From: Nitrosomonas sp.
GTDB taxonomy: Bacteria; Pseudomonadota; Gammaproteobacteria; Burkholderiales; Nitrosomonadaceae
Direction: 5' to 3'
Assembly (NCBI GenBank): GCA_021774155.1
Contig: JAJFJH010000083.1
Span: 1-32,725 of the forward strand
DNA length: 32,725 nt
Positions 18,487 through 28,423 of the stretch are shown here, one piece after another (position 1 is the stretch's first letter; each line of letters begins with the position of its first letter). Both the position numbers and the translations under genes were made by a program. The notes below the pieces were generated by a model. That model saw only the letters and a program-made list of their open reading frames with translations. It had not been told where the DNA came from and did no database searches.

Positions 18487-19114
18487 TTGAAACGGGCGCA
18501 AAAGCTGATGAAATCGATGATTGGTGTCGTGGTTGCCGATGATGCTACATTGCTCAAATTTATACTTCGTCTCCACCAGGCACTATCAACCTGGGAACAT
18601 CAGACCACAAAATCGATACTCAACACACCCAGCGATAAACGTGGCCAACATGGGATACAGCTTGCTTGCCGCTATACAAATCGCTTTGGCAGGTCGAACC
18701 CATGAAATATGGAGTGAGTAATTACCATTTTGCCGATAATCATGTCGATGTAAAAAAGAGTAAATTATTTGCTATCTGACTGATCATCAATTTGAAGTAA
18801 AGTTTTATTGATTTTAATTTGAAATGTAATGTAGTATGTTTCAAATTATTCTAGGGTGTGTATCTATATTGCAAGTAAATATATCTTGCATTATGAAAGG
18901 GTTTTTATTAAAAACATGATCCAGATCTAGGATTGAAGATTTAGGTTCAATATTCCAGCATCTTTATAATATTTCATAGGTGCGCAATTTTTTTTGAACG
19001 CGCCAGATGAAGCTATGGAAATGATTCATTATGAAAAATGATGAATGTTGTTATTACCAAGTTAGTTATTCAATAAAACTAGTAATCAGATTTAAGGAAA
19101 CCTAGAAAGTTATC

Positions 19115-20776
19115 ATGTCTAATTCAGCATCGGCACTTCAAGAAAAACTTCAATCATTGGTAACTACGTACACCAAGCAATTGCCTGGTGAATTAAGTGA
19201 AATTGAAAAGGCATGGCAACATCTCCAAAATGGGTGGAATCATGAGGACTTGGAGGTGTTGTTACGTATGTTGCATAGCTTAACAGGTACAGGTAAAACA
19301 TTTGGCTTTGCCGAACTCAGTATTAAATCTCGAATACTCGAACAAAACTTAAAACATCTCTCCCAGTCAAATAACGTCATTGAGGATGCGGACTATCTGG
19401 AAATAAATAATCAGATTGTTACCTTGAAACAGGCGTCAAAGCGAGGTGGTGCAAGTCGGACATCAGTTAATCTTTCAAGTGTTGCAAAAAATGATATTTC
19501 AAGTTTTAGTTTGAATCGTGTTACGAAAATTATCATTGTCGATGATGATGATGAAGCTGCTCAAGAAATCAAATTGCAATTGGAATATTATGGTTATACC
19601 GTAGATTGTTTTAAAAAAGTGGATGCATTTAAATCAGCCATATTAAAAGAACCTGAAGCCATTGTCTTAATGAATGTTGAATTTCCTGACGATAGTTTAG
19701 GCGGCATCAATATGATTGATGAGGCACAAGGAGTGCTTGATAAACCAATCAAGGTTATATTTATTTCAGCGCAAGATAGTCTTGAGATTCGATTAAGAGC
19801 TGTACGTGCAGGTAGCTTAGCTTATTTTACCAAGCCAATTAATTCATCAGAGTTGATTGATTCGATAGATGTATTAACCTCGACGCAACCACAAGTACCA
19901 TTTCGCGTTCTAATTGTTGATGATAGTGCTACCTTGATAAGTTTTCATTCAGCCATTTTGCAACAAGTAGGTATGGTAGTTAGTATTGTTCAAGACCCAA
20001 TGAATATTGTGGATTCATTGTTAGAACTTGATCCAGACCTTATTTTAATGAATTCATACATGTCTGTATGTAGTGGGGTAGAGCTTGCCAAAGTGATTCG
20101 TCAGTTGGGTAATTTCGTAAGCACACCTATTGTGTATCTATCATCTGAAGACGATTTTAATACACAACATGAAGCAATGAGCCTGGCTGGCGATGATTTC
20201 TTGGTTAAACCCATTGAACCGCAACAGCTTATTTCTGCAGTTACTTCACACATATTACGTGCGCGCATGTTGCGCTCTTTTATGGTGCGCGATAGTTTGA
20301 CGGGTCTGTATAACCATACGAATATTAAAGAACAACTGGATAGAGAGATTTCACGTGCGGGTCGATTGGGTTCACAATTGGCTTTAGCGATGGTAGATAT
20401 AGATTTTTTTAAGAATGTAAATGATACCTACGGTCATTCAATGGGAGACCGTGTGATTAAGAGTTTGGCGCGATTATTAAAACAACGATTACGTAATACA
20501 GATATTGTTGGCCGCTATGGTGGGGAAGAGTTTGCGATTATTTTGACGGATACCGATGCAACTTCAGCGGTAAAAGTAATGAACGACATTCGCAAAGTTT
20601 TTATGCGCTTATTGCATATAAGTGATGGTAAAGAGTTTTCAGTAACCTTTAGTTGTGGTGTGGCAGATCTTAATCACTATCCTGATGCGGTTACCTTAGG
20701 AAATGCGGCTGATAAAGCGTTATATCAAGCGAAAGAAAATGGTCGAAATAACGTCTTACAGTACCCTGTATCCTGA
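19115..20776 (+). CDS. Hpt-REC-REC-GGDEF diguanylate cyclase with two Asn-substituted receivers
   Basis: This cytosolic signalling protein of 553 residues probably makes c-di-GMP. An Hpt domain (1-110) has the phosphorylatable His 54 in LHSLTGTGKTFGF. REC1 spans about 138-250 and REC2 about 263-382. Each keeps the acidic pair (VDDDD; VDDS), the Ser/Thr and the Lys (FTKPI; LVKPI), but the phospho-acceptor position is Asn in both: VLMNVEF (N187) and ILMNSYM (N313). The GGDEF domain (390-553) is intact: DIDFFKNVNDTYGH, GGEEF (469-473), and an RxxD product-inhibition site (R460-D463) five residues before GGEEF. Thus output looks active while aspartyl phosphorylation of its receivers looks impossible. 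It stands alone and is convergent with the ligase gene; its kinase or partner is not in view. Confidence 0.93.
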   Translation: MSNSASALQEKLQSLVTTYTKQLPGELSEIEKAWQHLQNGWNHEDLEVLLRMLHSLTGTGKTFGFAELSIKSRILEQNLKHLSQSNNVIEDADYLEINNQIVTLKQASKRGGASRTSVNLSSVAKNDISSFSLNRVTKIIIVDDDDEAAQEIKLQLEYYGYTVDCFKKVDAFKSAILKEPEAIVLMNVEFPDDSLGGINMIDEAQGVLDKPIKVIFISAQDSLEIRLRAVRAGSLAYFTKPINSSELIDSIDVLTSTQPQVPFRVLIVDDSATLISFHSAILQQVGMVVSIVQDPMNIVDSLLELDPDLILMNSYMSVCSGVELAKVIRQLGNFVSTPIVYLSSEDDFNTQHEAMSLAGDDFLVKPIEPQQLISAVTSHILRARMLRSFMVRDSLTGLYNHTNIKEQLDREISRAGRLGSQLALAMVDIDFFKNVNDTYGHSMGDRVIKSLARLLKQRLRNTDIVGRYGGEEFAIILTDTDATSAVKVMNDIRKVFMRLLHISDGKEFSVTFSCGVADLNHYPDAVTLGNAADKALYQAKENGRNNVLQYPVS

Positions 20777-20836
20777 AGGTTCTGGGATGGTAATTCTTTG
20801 AACTATTAATCAAGTACGGTAAGACGGCCTCCTGCT

Positions 20837-21835
20837 TTAGGAACGATCGCTCGCACGTGTTCTAGCCTTTCGAGGTTGTTTGGTCGTCATCTTTACCGAA
20901 AAATTGTTTTTACTAAATTCTATTCTTGATTCTGGGTTGGGATCAATTTTTTGTAATGTTTCAATAGCGGTCACGCGGGGTAATAGTCCTGCGCAATTGG
21001 CCACTTGAATGGTGAGTCCAGGTCGTGCATTAAGTTCGATAATCATTGGACCTAGGTCCCGATCTAAAACAATATCCACGCCTAAGTAACCCATTTTTGT
21101 CATCTCATAACATGCAGCTGCCAGAGATAGCATCTTGTCCCAGTGAGGAATGACAAGATCCGCAAAAGTTTTATGAGTGTCTGGGTGATGAAGAATAGAG
21201 TCGCCAAACTGCACCGCGTGTAACGCCTGACCCGTTCCGATATCAATTCCGACACCCACCGCTCCTTGGTGCAGATTAGCCTTGCCATCAGACACATGTG
21301 TTGTCAAACGGAGCATTGCCATGATCGGATACCCTTTTAGTACTATTATACGTACATCCGGGATGCCTTCATAGCTGTAGTCGGCAAAAACAGGATCCAG
21401 TTGAATCAGTGATTCAATCATGACGGTATCAGGTTTTCCGCCCAAGCTATGCAGTCCACTAATGATATTAGAAACATGGCGTTTAATTTCTGCCAGTGTA
21501 ATTCCATGACCACTGGGTTTAAAATAGAGGTTGTGGTCACGTTCTGTAATTACTAATATCCCCTTGCCGCCACTGCCTTTAACAGGCTTGATAACAAACT
21601 GCCGATAAACGGAGAGTAATTCTCCTATTTTCTTAACATCATGTTGATAGTGTAATGTCCCCAATAGTTTGGGAACGGCTATGCCCGCAACCTGCGCGAG
21701 TAATTTGGTTTTTAATTTGTCATCTACCAGTGGATATAAATGGCGTGGGTTATACTTGGTGACTAAATCAAAGTTGCGTTGATTCATCCCAATAATGCCG
21801 AAGCTGCGAAGCTTTTCGGTACTAGCCAGAAACAT
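20837..21835 (-). CDS. ATP-grasp alpha-L-glutamate ligase-like protein (third gene of operon)
   Basis: This 332-residue cytosolic protein is of the RimK-like ATP-grasp class that joins amino acids, often glutamate, to a carboxyl group. Marks in order: FVIKPVKGSGGKGILVI (ATP-binding Lys and glycine loop, about 85-101), MIESLIQ (about 149-155), a PDVRIIVLKGYP segment, and the metal-binding end IIELNARPGLTIQVAN (about 266-281). No signal peptide is present. It overlaps the upstream 7TM gene by 14 bases on the same strand and ends the operon. Databases commonly name it 'alpha-L-glutamate ligase-like'; the true substrate is not known to me. The Lys/Arg-rich tail (about 315-332) may be flexible. 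Confidence 0.88.
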   Translation of the reverse strand: MFLASTEKLRSFGIIGMNQRNFDLVTKYNPRHLYPLVDDKLKTKLLAQVAGIAVPKLLGTLHYQHDVKKIGELLSVYRQFVIKPVKGSGGKGILVITERDHNLYFKPSGHGITLAEIKRHVSNIISGLHSLGGKPDTVMIESLIQLDPVFADYSYEGIPDVRIIVLKGYPIMAMLRLTTHVSDGKANLHQGAVGVGIDIGTGQALHAVQFGDSILHHPDTHKTFADLVIPHWDKMLSLAAACYEMTKMGYLGVDIVLDRDLGPMIIELNARPGLTIQVANCAGLLPRVTAIETLQKIDPNPESRIEFSKNNFSVKMTTKQPRKARTRASDRS

Positions 21836-23366
21836 TACGCCGCCGTTCTAGAGATTTAAAACGGTATAACTCGGATAGTCTATATCCGGTATATTGCCCC
21901 AAGATCAGTATCAACGCTAAGACGACCAGCATTAATTCCGGAAAATTGAATGTAAGGTACTCAACAATATGGTTGGTCATGAATAAATAGGCTATCACCG
22001 CTGTTACTAGGCTGCCAGCCCCCTGCACAAACACTTCTCTAGGGCCATCTTCTTCCCATAGAACAGACATACGCTCAATGGTCCATGCCATAATAATGAG
22101 TGGGAAAAGTGTCACGGTCAATGCCTGATTAAAGCCGAGCTTGTTGCTGATAATACTAATACTTGCCATGATGACAATAACCACAATAATAACCGCCGAT
22201 ATTCGCGCGACAAATAACAAATTTAGCCGCGACAAATAAGAGCGGATAATCAGACCTGTTCCGACTACCGTAAGAAATATGACAATACCAGTAATTAAGG
22301 TGGTTTGGATTAGTGCTAATGCGATCAAGATAGGCATAAAGGTGCCGGACGTTCTTAGCCCGACGATAAGGCGCATAATAACGACAATTAGAGCCCCAAT
22401 TGGCAATAATAGAATCATTTTGAATGTATTTTGTTGCTCAATAGGTAGGCTGTATATTGAAAAATCGATTAAGGCTGCCTGCTTATCCTGACTGCCGCGT
22501 AAAACTAAGTTTTTAGAGGACTGCGTGTTCTCAATAATGGAGAATGAAACCTTAGAACTTGTGCCACCAGTCACATCAAGTAATGATTGCCCACCCCGTT
22601 GCCAAATCAAGAAGTCTTCTGGAACGCCACTCGATCCAGTGTCTTGATTAAACATTAACCATTGGTCACCATCATGTACCTCAATAAAATTACTTAATGT
22701 TTGTCGCCTGCGCCCATCTTCAAGATAAAGCCCTCGAACAATTCTCGCGCTGATTCCTTCTAAGGCCAATAAGTCTACAATGAGGTTTGTTTTATACTCG
22801 ACGCTAGTCCGGTTTTTAATGAGTAAACTCTGATTCTGAGTGGGTGATTGAGAATTTAGTGATTTAATTAACTCTTGTGTAAATGTTTCTATATTTGCAG
22901 ACTTGTTACGTGCCTGATCAAGTAACGCTATTGCTGCAGTATTAAAAACGGGATCAAACTCAGGTTTAATAGGGTCTTCAGGCGAGTCTGAAGTAGGGGG
23001 TGCTACAGTACGATCATTTTTATAGACGCTTAGACGGTAATAGCTTGTCTGTTGGCCATCCGCTTCTCTTTTGCTCCATTGAGCACGACGCTCATTTTGT
23101 GTCATTATTTCACTAAACCCGTAGTCTGGGGATGCGAAATCTTCTCCCATAAAGGTTATATTGGGGTTACTTGGTGGCAGTGCAAAAGAAACAATGACGG
23201 GATCACCTTGTGCTGAGAAATCAATTTTGGCTTCAACAGTCCAAACTTCTTTTCTGTCATCAGGAAGAAGTGGAAAGCCTAAGACCAAATGTTTATATAA
23301 AATCAGCCCGACGCCAGTACACATGATCACAAGAACAAGAATATATAGCCTGGATCTAGCCTGCAT
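21822..23366 (-). CDS. Inactive transglutaminase fused to a 7-TM domain (second gene of operon)
   Basis: A 514-residue inner-membrane protein. It has an N-terminal TM helix (YILVLVIMCTGVGLILY), then a periplasmic domain to about residue 325 resembling a transglutaminase fold (ALEGISARIVRGLYLED, then FIEVHDGDQWLMFNQDTGSSG) but without an evident catalytic Cys, hence 'inactive'. The C-terminal third holds six or seven TM helices: MILLLPIGALIVVIMRLIV, MPILIALALIQTTLITGIVI, ARISAVIIVVIVIMASISII, LFPLIIMAWTIERM, LVTAVIAYLFM, LMLVVLALILILGQY. It shares one base with the upstream protease gene and 14 with the downstream ligase gene. By layout it could sense or present a periplasmic substrate to the cytosolic ligase, but this is inference. 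Confidence 0.87.
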   Translation of the reverse strand: MQARSRLYILVLVIMCTGVGLILYKHLVLGFPLLPDDRKEVWTVEAKIDFSAQGDPVIVSFALPPSNPNITFMGEDFASPDYGFSEIMTQNERRAQWSKREADGQQTSYYRLSVYKNDRTVAPPTSDSPEDPIKPEFDPVFNTAAIALLDQARNKSANIETFTQELIKSLNSQSPTQNQSLLIKNRTSVEYKTNLIVDLLALEGISARIVRGLYLEDGRRRQTLSNFIEVHDGDQWLMFNQDTGSSGVPEDFLIWQRGGQSLLDVTGGTSSKVSFSIIENTQSSKNLVLRGSQDKQAALIDFSIYSLPIEQQNTFKMILLLPIGALIVVIMRLIVGLRTSGTFMPILIALALIQTTLITGIVIFLTVVGTGLIIRSYLSRLNLLFVARISAVIIVVIVIMASISIISNKLGFNQALTVTLFPLIIMAWTIERMSVLWEEDGPREVFVQGAGSLVTAVIAYLFMTNHIVEYLTFNFPELMLVVLALILILGQYTGYRLSELYRFKSLERRRNVSG

Positions 23367-24208
23367 TATTCTGTCTCATGATCGCTAGTATCAGCACTTC
23401 GTGCTGTAAATTTTTTACTCACATCAACGATAGCTAAATCTTGTAATAGATTGCGGCCAATTAATACTTGCTGCGAAAATTTTCTGCGATCAACCAAGGT
23501 AAAGTCTACCCGTTCGTCAATATTAGCAAGCTTGACGCGAAGCCTTACAATCGGACGTCGCTGCGACTCGTTCATGTGTTCTTTAATGCGAACATAACGA
23601 CGAATCTGCCGCGTTAGCTCGGTATTTTCACCTGTGCCAGGATGAATAATATTAAATTTGATATAGGGCTTACCGTCACGCTCAAATTCGACCATATCCA
23701 AAGCATTGAGCGAGGAAGTCTTTGCACCTGTATCAATGCGTGCATCAAAAAACAAACCAGGTGGGTCGAGAAAAACCCTTTCTACACCACCAAGAACAAT
23801 TCGGTTACTTTCTGAGTCTGCATGACTGTTATTTAAATTCCTGGCGGCTATATTTCTCTGATTGTTATTGGGCTTTTTAGTCCTTAAGTCGGCTAGTATT
23901 CTTTCTTTCTTGCTGGTAAATTCAATTTGATCAATTTCTAATGATTTTTCTTTTTTTAATAGATCAATAAATAAAGTTACTAGCTCCGCTTCTCTTGCGG
24001 TAATAGCAGCTTCGCGTACGCTTAATTCTTCTTCAAGATCAGCATATACATCCAACTCTTCTTGGAGGATTTGATTGTATTTCACCAAGTTTTCTTTTTC
24101 TGCTGGATTCATGTCAAAAACATTACAGCTGATTAGTAAAAAAAGAATAACTATTGGCACAAATAATTTCTTAATAATTTTTGTAATACGTGGGTGATAG
24201 ATCCCCAT
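23366..24208 (-). CDS. Retropepsin-like 'ATP-dependent zinc protease' lipoprotein (first gene of operon)
   Basis: This 280-residue protein begins with a signal peptide ending in a lipobox-like LLISC, so it is probably a lipoprotein anchored at Cys 28. A coiled coil follows (about 35-110, rich in Glu and Lys). The C-terminal domain (about 135-270) carries FDARIDTGAKTSSLNA, the DTGA signature of retropepsin-type aspartic proteases, and later VLIGRNLLQDLAIVDVSKKF. Databases usually call the family 'ATP-dependent zinc protease' or RimB, a name that does not fit the motif. It leads a minus-strand operon, with an AAGGCG ribosome site upstream of its ATG. A periplasmic peptidase feeding or trimming the product of the ligase is the simplest idea, unproven. 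Confidence 0.87.
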   Translation of the reverse strand: MGIYHPRITKIIKKLFVPIVILFLLISCNVFDMNPAEKENLVKYNQILQEELDVYADLEEELSVREAAITAREAELVTLFIDLLKKEKSLEIDQIEFTSKKERILADLRTKKPNNNQRNIAARNLNNSHADSESNRIVLGGVERVFLDPPGLFFDARIDTGAKTSSLNALDMVEFERDGKPYIKFNIIHPGTGENTELTRQIRRYVRIKEHMNESQRRPIVRLRVKLANIDERVDFTLVDRRKFSQQVLIGRNLLQDLAIVDVSKKFTARSADTSDHETE

Positions 24209-24337
24209 AAAGTACGCCTTGTTTATTTATTTTCTTATTTTTAAAGTGGATTTTGTGTATTAGTACATTAATAAAGCAGGTTCTGGCTATTATAGCTTTA
24301 ATAAATTCAACAAATTAATGTTTGTTATTTGGTGAAA

Positions 24338-26098
24338 TTATTGGATGGTTTTTTTTGGCATGTAAAGATCAGTTATTGTTCCTTCAGCAATTTCAGCCGC
24401 AAATAAAATCGTTTCAGATAAGGTTGGATGAGGATGAATTGTTAAGCCAATGTCTTCCATATCAGCCCCCATTTCAAGTGCTAAAACCGTTTCAGCTATT
24501 AACTCGCCGGCATTAATTCCGACCATGCCTGCGCCAAGGATGCGACGTGTACTCTTTTCTAACAATAATTTAGTCATGCCCTCCTCACGTGCCATTGAAA
24601 TAGCACGCCCACTGGCAACCCAAGGAAAGCTTGCTTTCTCGTATTCAATACCTTGTTTTTGGGCTTCTGTTTCGGTCAGTCCCATCCAAGCAATTTCTGG
24701 ATCAGTATATGCAACTGATGGAATTGTACGTGCATCAAATGCGGCTTTGTGACCCGCAATAATCTCTGCCGCCAGTTTACCTTCATAGGTTGCTTTGTGT
24801 GCAAGCATCGGCTCTCCAACAATATCGCCAATGCCATAAATATTTGGGACATTGGTCCGTTGTTGTTGATCTACCGGAATGAAGCCACGCTCATTAACAA
24901 TAACACCTGCATTTTCAGCGCCGATGTCGCGTCCATTAGGGCGACGCCCGACAGCCATTAACACACGATCATAAACTTGAGGATCAGGTGCTTTGTCGCC
25001 ATCAAATGTGACTTCTAAACCCTGTTTTTTGGCTTCAATTTTGCTAACCTTTGTTTTTAGATAAATCGCTTCATAGCGTTTTTGTATACGCCGTTGTAGT
25101 GGTTTTACCAAATCAGCATCGGCACCCGGGATGATTTGATCCATTAATTCAATAATACTTATTTTGCTACCCAAGGCAGCATAAACAGTGGCCATCTCAA
25201 GACCAATAATACCGCCGCCAATAACGAGCATTCTTTTTGGTATATCCGCAAGCGCAAGCGCACCTGTTGAATCAATAATCCGTGGGTCTTCGTAAGGAAA
25301 GCCTGGAATACGTGCAACACTTGACCCTGCAGCAATAATGCAATCATCGAATGAGACTGTTTTTTTACCTTCAGCAGTCTCTACGCTGATTATATCGGCT
25401 GCTGCAAATTTCCCAGTACCATAGACTATATCGACTTTACGTTGTTGCGCTAGAGCCTTCAAGCCTTTGGTTAGCTTGCCGATAACAGATTCTTTCCAGT
25501 GGCGCAGTTTATCAATTGAAATTTCAGGTTGGCCAAATGCGATGCCATGTTTTGAAATATCCTCTGCCTCAGTAATCGTCTTTGCCGCGTGCAGTAGCGC
25601 CTTAGAAGGGATACATCCAACATTCAAACAGACGCCACCAAGGGTAGGGTAGCGCTCAATAATGACGACCTTCTTGCCAAGATCTGCCGCCCGGAAGGCG
25701 GCAGTATAACCGCCAGGCCCTGCACCTAAAACAACGACTTCAGCATGAATATCGCCCTGTGTTAGTGTATTGGTTTGGGCGACATGGGTTGCTGTAGGAT
25801 CTGGGTCAGTTAATGGCGTATTATTGGTTGATGCCTCATTTGGTGGCGACGCGGTGCTTTCAGTTTCTAGGGTGAGAATAAGCGATCCTTGCGATACTTT
25901 GTCATTCACCGATACTTTGATTTCTTTGATGACACCACGAAATGGCGAGGGAATTTCCATGGTCGCCTTATCAGTTTCTAGCGTAACTAGTGGGCTTTCT
26001 TCTTCAACTGAATCACCAGGTTTGACCAGTATCTCAATGATTGGAATATCCTTGAAATCCCCGACATCAGGAACATTAACATCGACTACTTGTGTCAT
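24338..26098 (-). CDS. lpdA: Dihydrolipoyl dehydrogenase with N-terminal lipoyl domain
   Basis: This E3 component reoxidises dihydrolipoamide in 2-oxoacid dehydrogenase complexes. Residues 1-80 are a lipoyl domain with the modified Lys 44 in [10 protein letters not shown], followed by a Thr/Pro/Asn-rich linker (about 80-115). The flavoprotein part has [15 protein letters not shown] (FAD site), [13 protein letters not shown] with the redox pair Cys 157/162, [19 protein letters not shown] (NAD site), [17 protein letters not shown], and the C-terminal HPHPTLSE with the catalytic His. A lipoyl-E3 fusion is usual for pyruvate dehydrogenase gene clusters, yet aceE and aceF are absent here; instead proA lies upstream, 54 bases away. 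The ribosome site AAGG is 5 bases before the ATG. Confidence 0.96.
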   Translation of the reverse strand: MTQVVDVNVPDVGDFKDIPIIEILVKPGDSVEEESPLVTLETDKATMEIPSPFRGVIKEIKVSVNDKVSQGSLILTLETESTASPPNEASTNNTPLTDPDPTATHVAQTNTLTQGDIHAEVVVLGAGPGGYTAAFRAADLGKKVVIIERYPTLGGVCLNVGCIPSKALLHAAKTITEAEDISKHGIAFGQPEISIDKLRHWKESVIGKLTKGLKALAQQRKVDIVYGTGKFAAADIISVETAEGKKTVSFDDCIIAAGSSVARIPGFPYEDPRIIDSTGALALADIPKRMLVIGGGIIGLEMATVYAALGSKISIIELMDQIIPGADADLVKPLQRRIQKRYEAIYLKTKVSKIEAKKQGLEVTFDGDKAPDPQVYDRVLMAVGRRPNGRDIGAENAGVIVNERGFIPVDQQQRTNVPNIYGIGDIVGEPMLAHKATYEGKLAAEIIAGHKAAFDARTIPSVAYTDPEIAWMGLTETEAQKQGIEYEKASFPWVASGRAISMAREEGMTKLLLEKSTRRILGAGMVGINAGELIAETVLALEMGADMEDIGLTIHPHPTLSETILFAAEIAEGTITDLYMPKKTIQ

Positions 26099-26152
26099 AA
26101 AAACCTTAAAGTGTAGAATGTATCAAATTGTATTGTTAAGGTAAATTATATC

Positions 26153-27418
26153 TTACTGCCGAATGTGTCCATCACCTAATACGATATATTTTTGGCTAGT
26201 CAAGCCTTCCAAGCCAACTGGGCCACGGGCATGGATTTTATCTGTGGAAATACCAATTTCAGCACCGAGGCCGTATTCAAAGCCATCAGCAAAACGCGTA
26301 GATGTGTTAACCATCACTGAACTGGCATCTACTTCTCGTAGAAAGCGGCGGCTAAGCGTATAATCCTCAGTTACAATGGAATCAGTATGTTGCGACCCAT
26401 ATTTGGCAATATGTGCTAAAGCCTGATCAAAGTCGCTGACAATTTTGATACTTAGAATAGGTGCCAAATACTCGGTCAACCAATCATCTTCAGTTGCTGG
26501 TTTCATTTGTGGAATGATTGCACAAGCCGCAGTATCACCACGTAATTCAACGCCGTTATTAAGATAGATCTGATTTAATTTAGGCAAAATTTCCTTAGCG
26601 ATATCCTTGTGCACCAAAAGGGTTTCCATGGTGTTGCATGTTCCATAGCGTTGGCACTTGGCATTTTCTGCGATGCGAATCGCTTTGTCCAAATCTGCTT
26701 TAACATCAATATAAACATGACATATGCCATCTAAATGCTTGATAACTGGTACACGTGCTTCATTAGAGATGCGCTCAATCAATCCCTTGCCACCACGCGG
26801 CACAATGACATCAACATAAGTCTTCATGGTAATTAACTCGCCTACAGCGGCGCGATCTGTTGTTTCAATAACTTGCACGGCGGTTTCTGGCAGCCCCGCA
26901 CTTCTTAGGCCTTCTTTAACACAAGCTGCAATGGCTTGGTTTGCATGAATCGCCTCAGATCCCCCACGTAGTATGGCTGCATTACCAGCCTTTAAACAAA
27001 GCCCAGCGGCATCTGCGGTCACATTTGGTCGCGCTTCATAAATAATGCCAATAACGCCTAGTGGCACACGCATTTTGCCAACTTGTATACCTGATGGCCG
27101 ATAACTCAGCCCAGTGATTTCACCAATGGGGTCAGCCAAAGCCGCGATTTGCTTGAGACCCTCAGCCATACTCGCAACACCTTTTGTTGTCAGTGTTAAA
27201 CGATCAATCAGTGACGGCTCCAGTTCTTTCGCGCGTGCGTTTTCAAGGTCGAGTGCATTGGCCGCCAATAATTTATCCTCATCACGTACAATTGCTGCTG
27301 CCATTGCTGTCAGCGCCTTGTTCTTAGTCGCTGTGTCAGCTTTTGCAATTAAACGAGACGCCGCACGTGCATTTTGGCCAATGTCGCGCATGTAGTTTTT
27401 TATATTTGTATTATTCAT
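26153..27418 (-). CDS. proA: Gamma-glutamyl phosphate reductase
   Basis: ProA reduces gamma-glutamyl phosphate to glutamate semialdehyde with NADPH, the second step of proline synthesis. The aldehyde-dehydrogenase fold shows [32 protein letters not shown], the catalytic Cys in [13 protein letters not shown], and the family's C-terminal [19 protein letters not shown]. Length from the chosen ATG is 421 residues, normal for ProA. The frame opens 15 codons earlier, but those residues do not fit; the start [14 protein letters not shown] or the Met nine codons later is more likely. No strong ribosome site is seen for either. proB is not adjacent. The gene may share a transcript with lpdA downstream. 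Confidence 0.95.
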   Translation of the reverse strand: MNNTNIKNYMRDIGQNARAASRLIAKADTATKNKALTAMAAAIVRDEDKLLAANALDLENARAKELEPSLIDRLTLTTKGVASMAEGLKQIAALADPIGEITGLSYRPSGIQVGKMRVPLGVIGIIYEARPNVTADAAGLCLKAGNAAILRGGSEAIHANQAIAACVKEGLRSAGLPETAVQVIETTDRAAVGELITMKTYVDVIVPRGGKGLIERISNEARVPVIKHLDGICHVYIDVKADLDKAIRIAENAKCQRYGTCNTMETLLVHKDIAKEILPKLNQIYLNNGVELRGDTAACAIIPQMKPATEDDWLTEYLAPILSIKIVSDFDQALAHIAKYGSQHTDSIVTEDYTLSRRFLREVDASSVMVNTSTRFADGFEYGLGAEIGISTDKIHARGPVGLEGLTSQKYIVLGDGHIRQ

Positions 27419-27772
27419 GAATACAATTTTGATACCAAGTTTGAAATATCTGTGAGTGAGCAACTGGAGATTATATTACAAGACGAAGAGCTCACCGTGT
27501 TTCCAAGTTTTTTTATGGACTATATCGTAATCAACGCGTCATATGCTAATCTGATCAGATTATCAGATCGTAAATGTTTGCGTTTGAAGGGGCAAAAACA
27601 ATTGTCTTGAATTCAAGTTTTTCTAATCATTTGTGCTGAAATAAGCGATTCTATTGATGTTTCGCAAGAACATCAAATAATTAGAAGAGTTAGTTGATTC
27701 TAATTTTGCCTTAAGAAGAACCATCGCCGGTATCGCCGGTAGTTATTTTGAACTATCACAAACCGACAAAAA
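27419..27772. promoter_or_regulatory. Divergent spacer with several palindromes between proA and the deaminase
   Basis: No gene fits here. Three symmetric elements stand out. TAATCTGATCAGATTA at 27547-27562 is a perfect 16-bp palindrome. CTTGAATTCAAG at 27606-27617 is a perfect 12-bp palindrome. TTGATGTT (27654-27661) and AACATCAA (27669-27676) form an 8-bp inverted repeat with a 7-base loop. A 9-bp tandem duplication ATCGCCGGT lies at 27723-27740. The density of dyads between divergent genes suggests operator sites for one or both, but no regulator can be named. Confidence 0.45.
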
Positions 27773-28349
27773 ATGACAACAAAAAACTGGCACGACATCA
27801 GGTTATCTGTCCCAGATTGGATCAATGTTTGGACTGAAGGTGTTCAGGATGTCGCGCCAGATGCTTACCAAAGAATGGCGCTTGTAATAGATTTGGTACG
27901 CACAAACCATAAAAAATGGTGGTGGTCCGTTTGCTGCTGCTGTTTTTAATAAGCAAACAGGCGAGCTTATCTCGCCCGGCGTGAATTGGGTCATTCCCGG
28001 AAAATCTTCATTGTTGCACACAGAAGTGATGGCACTGGCGTTGGCTGAACAAGAGATGGAAAGTTATGAGCTGGCAAGTCACGGCGAATTTGAGTTGGTA
28101 ACCAGTGTTGAACCTTGTTGTCAGTGCTTGGGTGTGTTGATGTGGAGTGGTGTGTTATCGCTTGTTTGTGGCGCACATTCGGCTGATGCCGAAGCGATTG
28201 GGTTTGATGAAAGGCCGCGCTCAATATATTGGGAGCAGGAACTGGTGCGAAGAGGAATCAGTGTAACGCGTGATGCGATGCGCCAAGAGGCAGTAGAAAT
28301 TTTACAAAGTTATAGCGGAGAGATTTATAACGCTAATTCTCAGATGTGA
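27773..28349 (+). pseudogene. Nucleoside deaminase gene with a frameshift in an A-run
   Basis: Two frames join into one cytidine/guanine-deaminase-like protein of about 191 residues. The first runs from ATG 27773 (MTTKNWHDIRLSVPDWINV) to NHKK and fails at the A6 run 27911-27916. Dropping one A continues as NGGGPFAAAVFNKQTGELIS and on through the second frame to 28349. The zinc site is complete: HTE in LLHTEVMALALAE, and PCxxC in SVEPCCQCLGVLMWSGV. The family deaminates free purine or pyrimidine bases or nucleosides. The downstream part alone, from ATG 27981, lacks the first beta strands and is unlikely to fold. It is convergent with the Prs-like gene. Either a real frameshift mutation or a sequencing error at the homopolymer explains this. 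Confidence 0.85.
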
Positions 28350-28423
28350 AATAAATTGTAAAAGAGATTTTTATGGTTAGAGTATGTATGGACTAACTGA
28401 ATATCCAATGAATCTTAAATTTT

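Larger units (their letters stand above)
17957..19114. other. Long decayed spacer before the GGDEF gene
   Basis: About 1160 bases with no intact gene. It contains a possible broken small ORF on the minus strand (18121-18288) and a scrap like an IS66 accessory protein at about 18403-18486, listed separately. Overlapping ORFs on both strands between 18285 and 18721 show no family resemblance. From 18722 to 19114 the sequence is very AT-rich and likely carries the promoter and leader of the GGDEF gene; AAGGA lies about 20 bases and AGAAAG about 8 bases before its ATG. Confidence 0.55.

Noticed and set aside
18285-18721. Overlapping open frames of 66-90 codons on both strands
   Set aside because: No frame shows a ribosome site, family resemblance or steady composition; I treat the stretch as decayed, with one possible IS66-like scrap.
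25770-26144. 124-codon plus-strand frame opposite the lpdA lipoyl domain
   Set aside because: The low-complexity Ser/Thr/Val composition mirrors the lipoyl domain and linker codons of lpdA.
27723-27740. Tandem ATCGCCGGT repeat as a repeat array
   Set aside because: There are only two copies, too few to call an array.
27981-28349. The downstream deaminase frame as a complete short gene
   Set aside because: It lacks the first part of the deaminase fold, which is present just upstream in another frame, so a frameshifted gene is the better reading.
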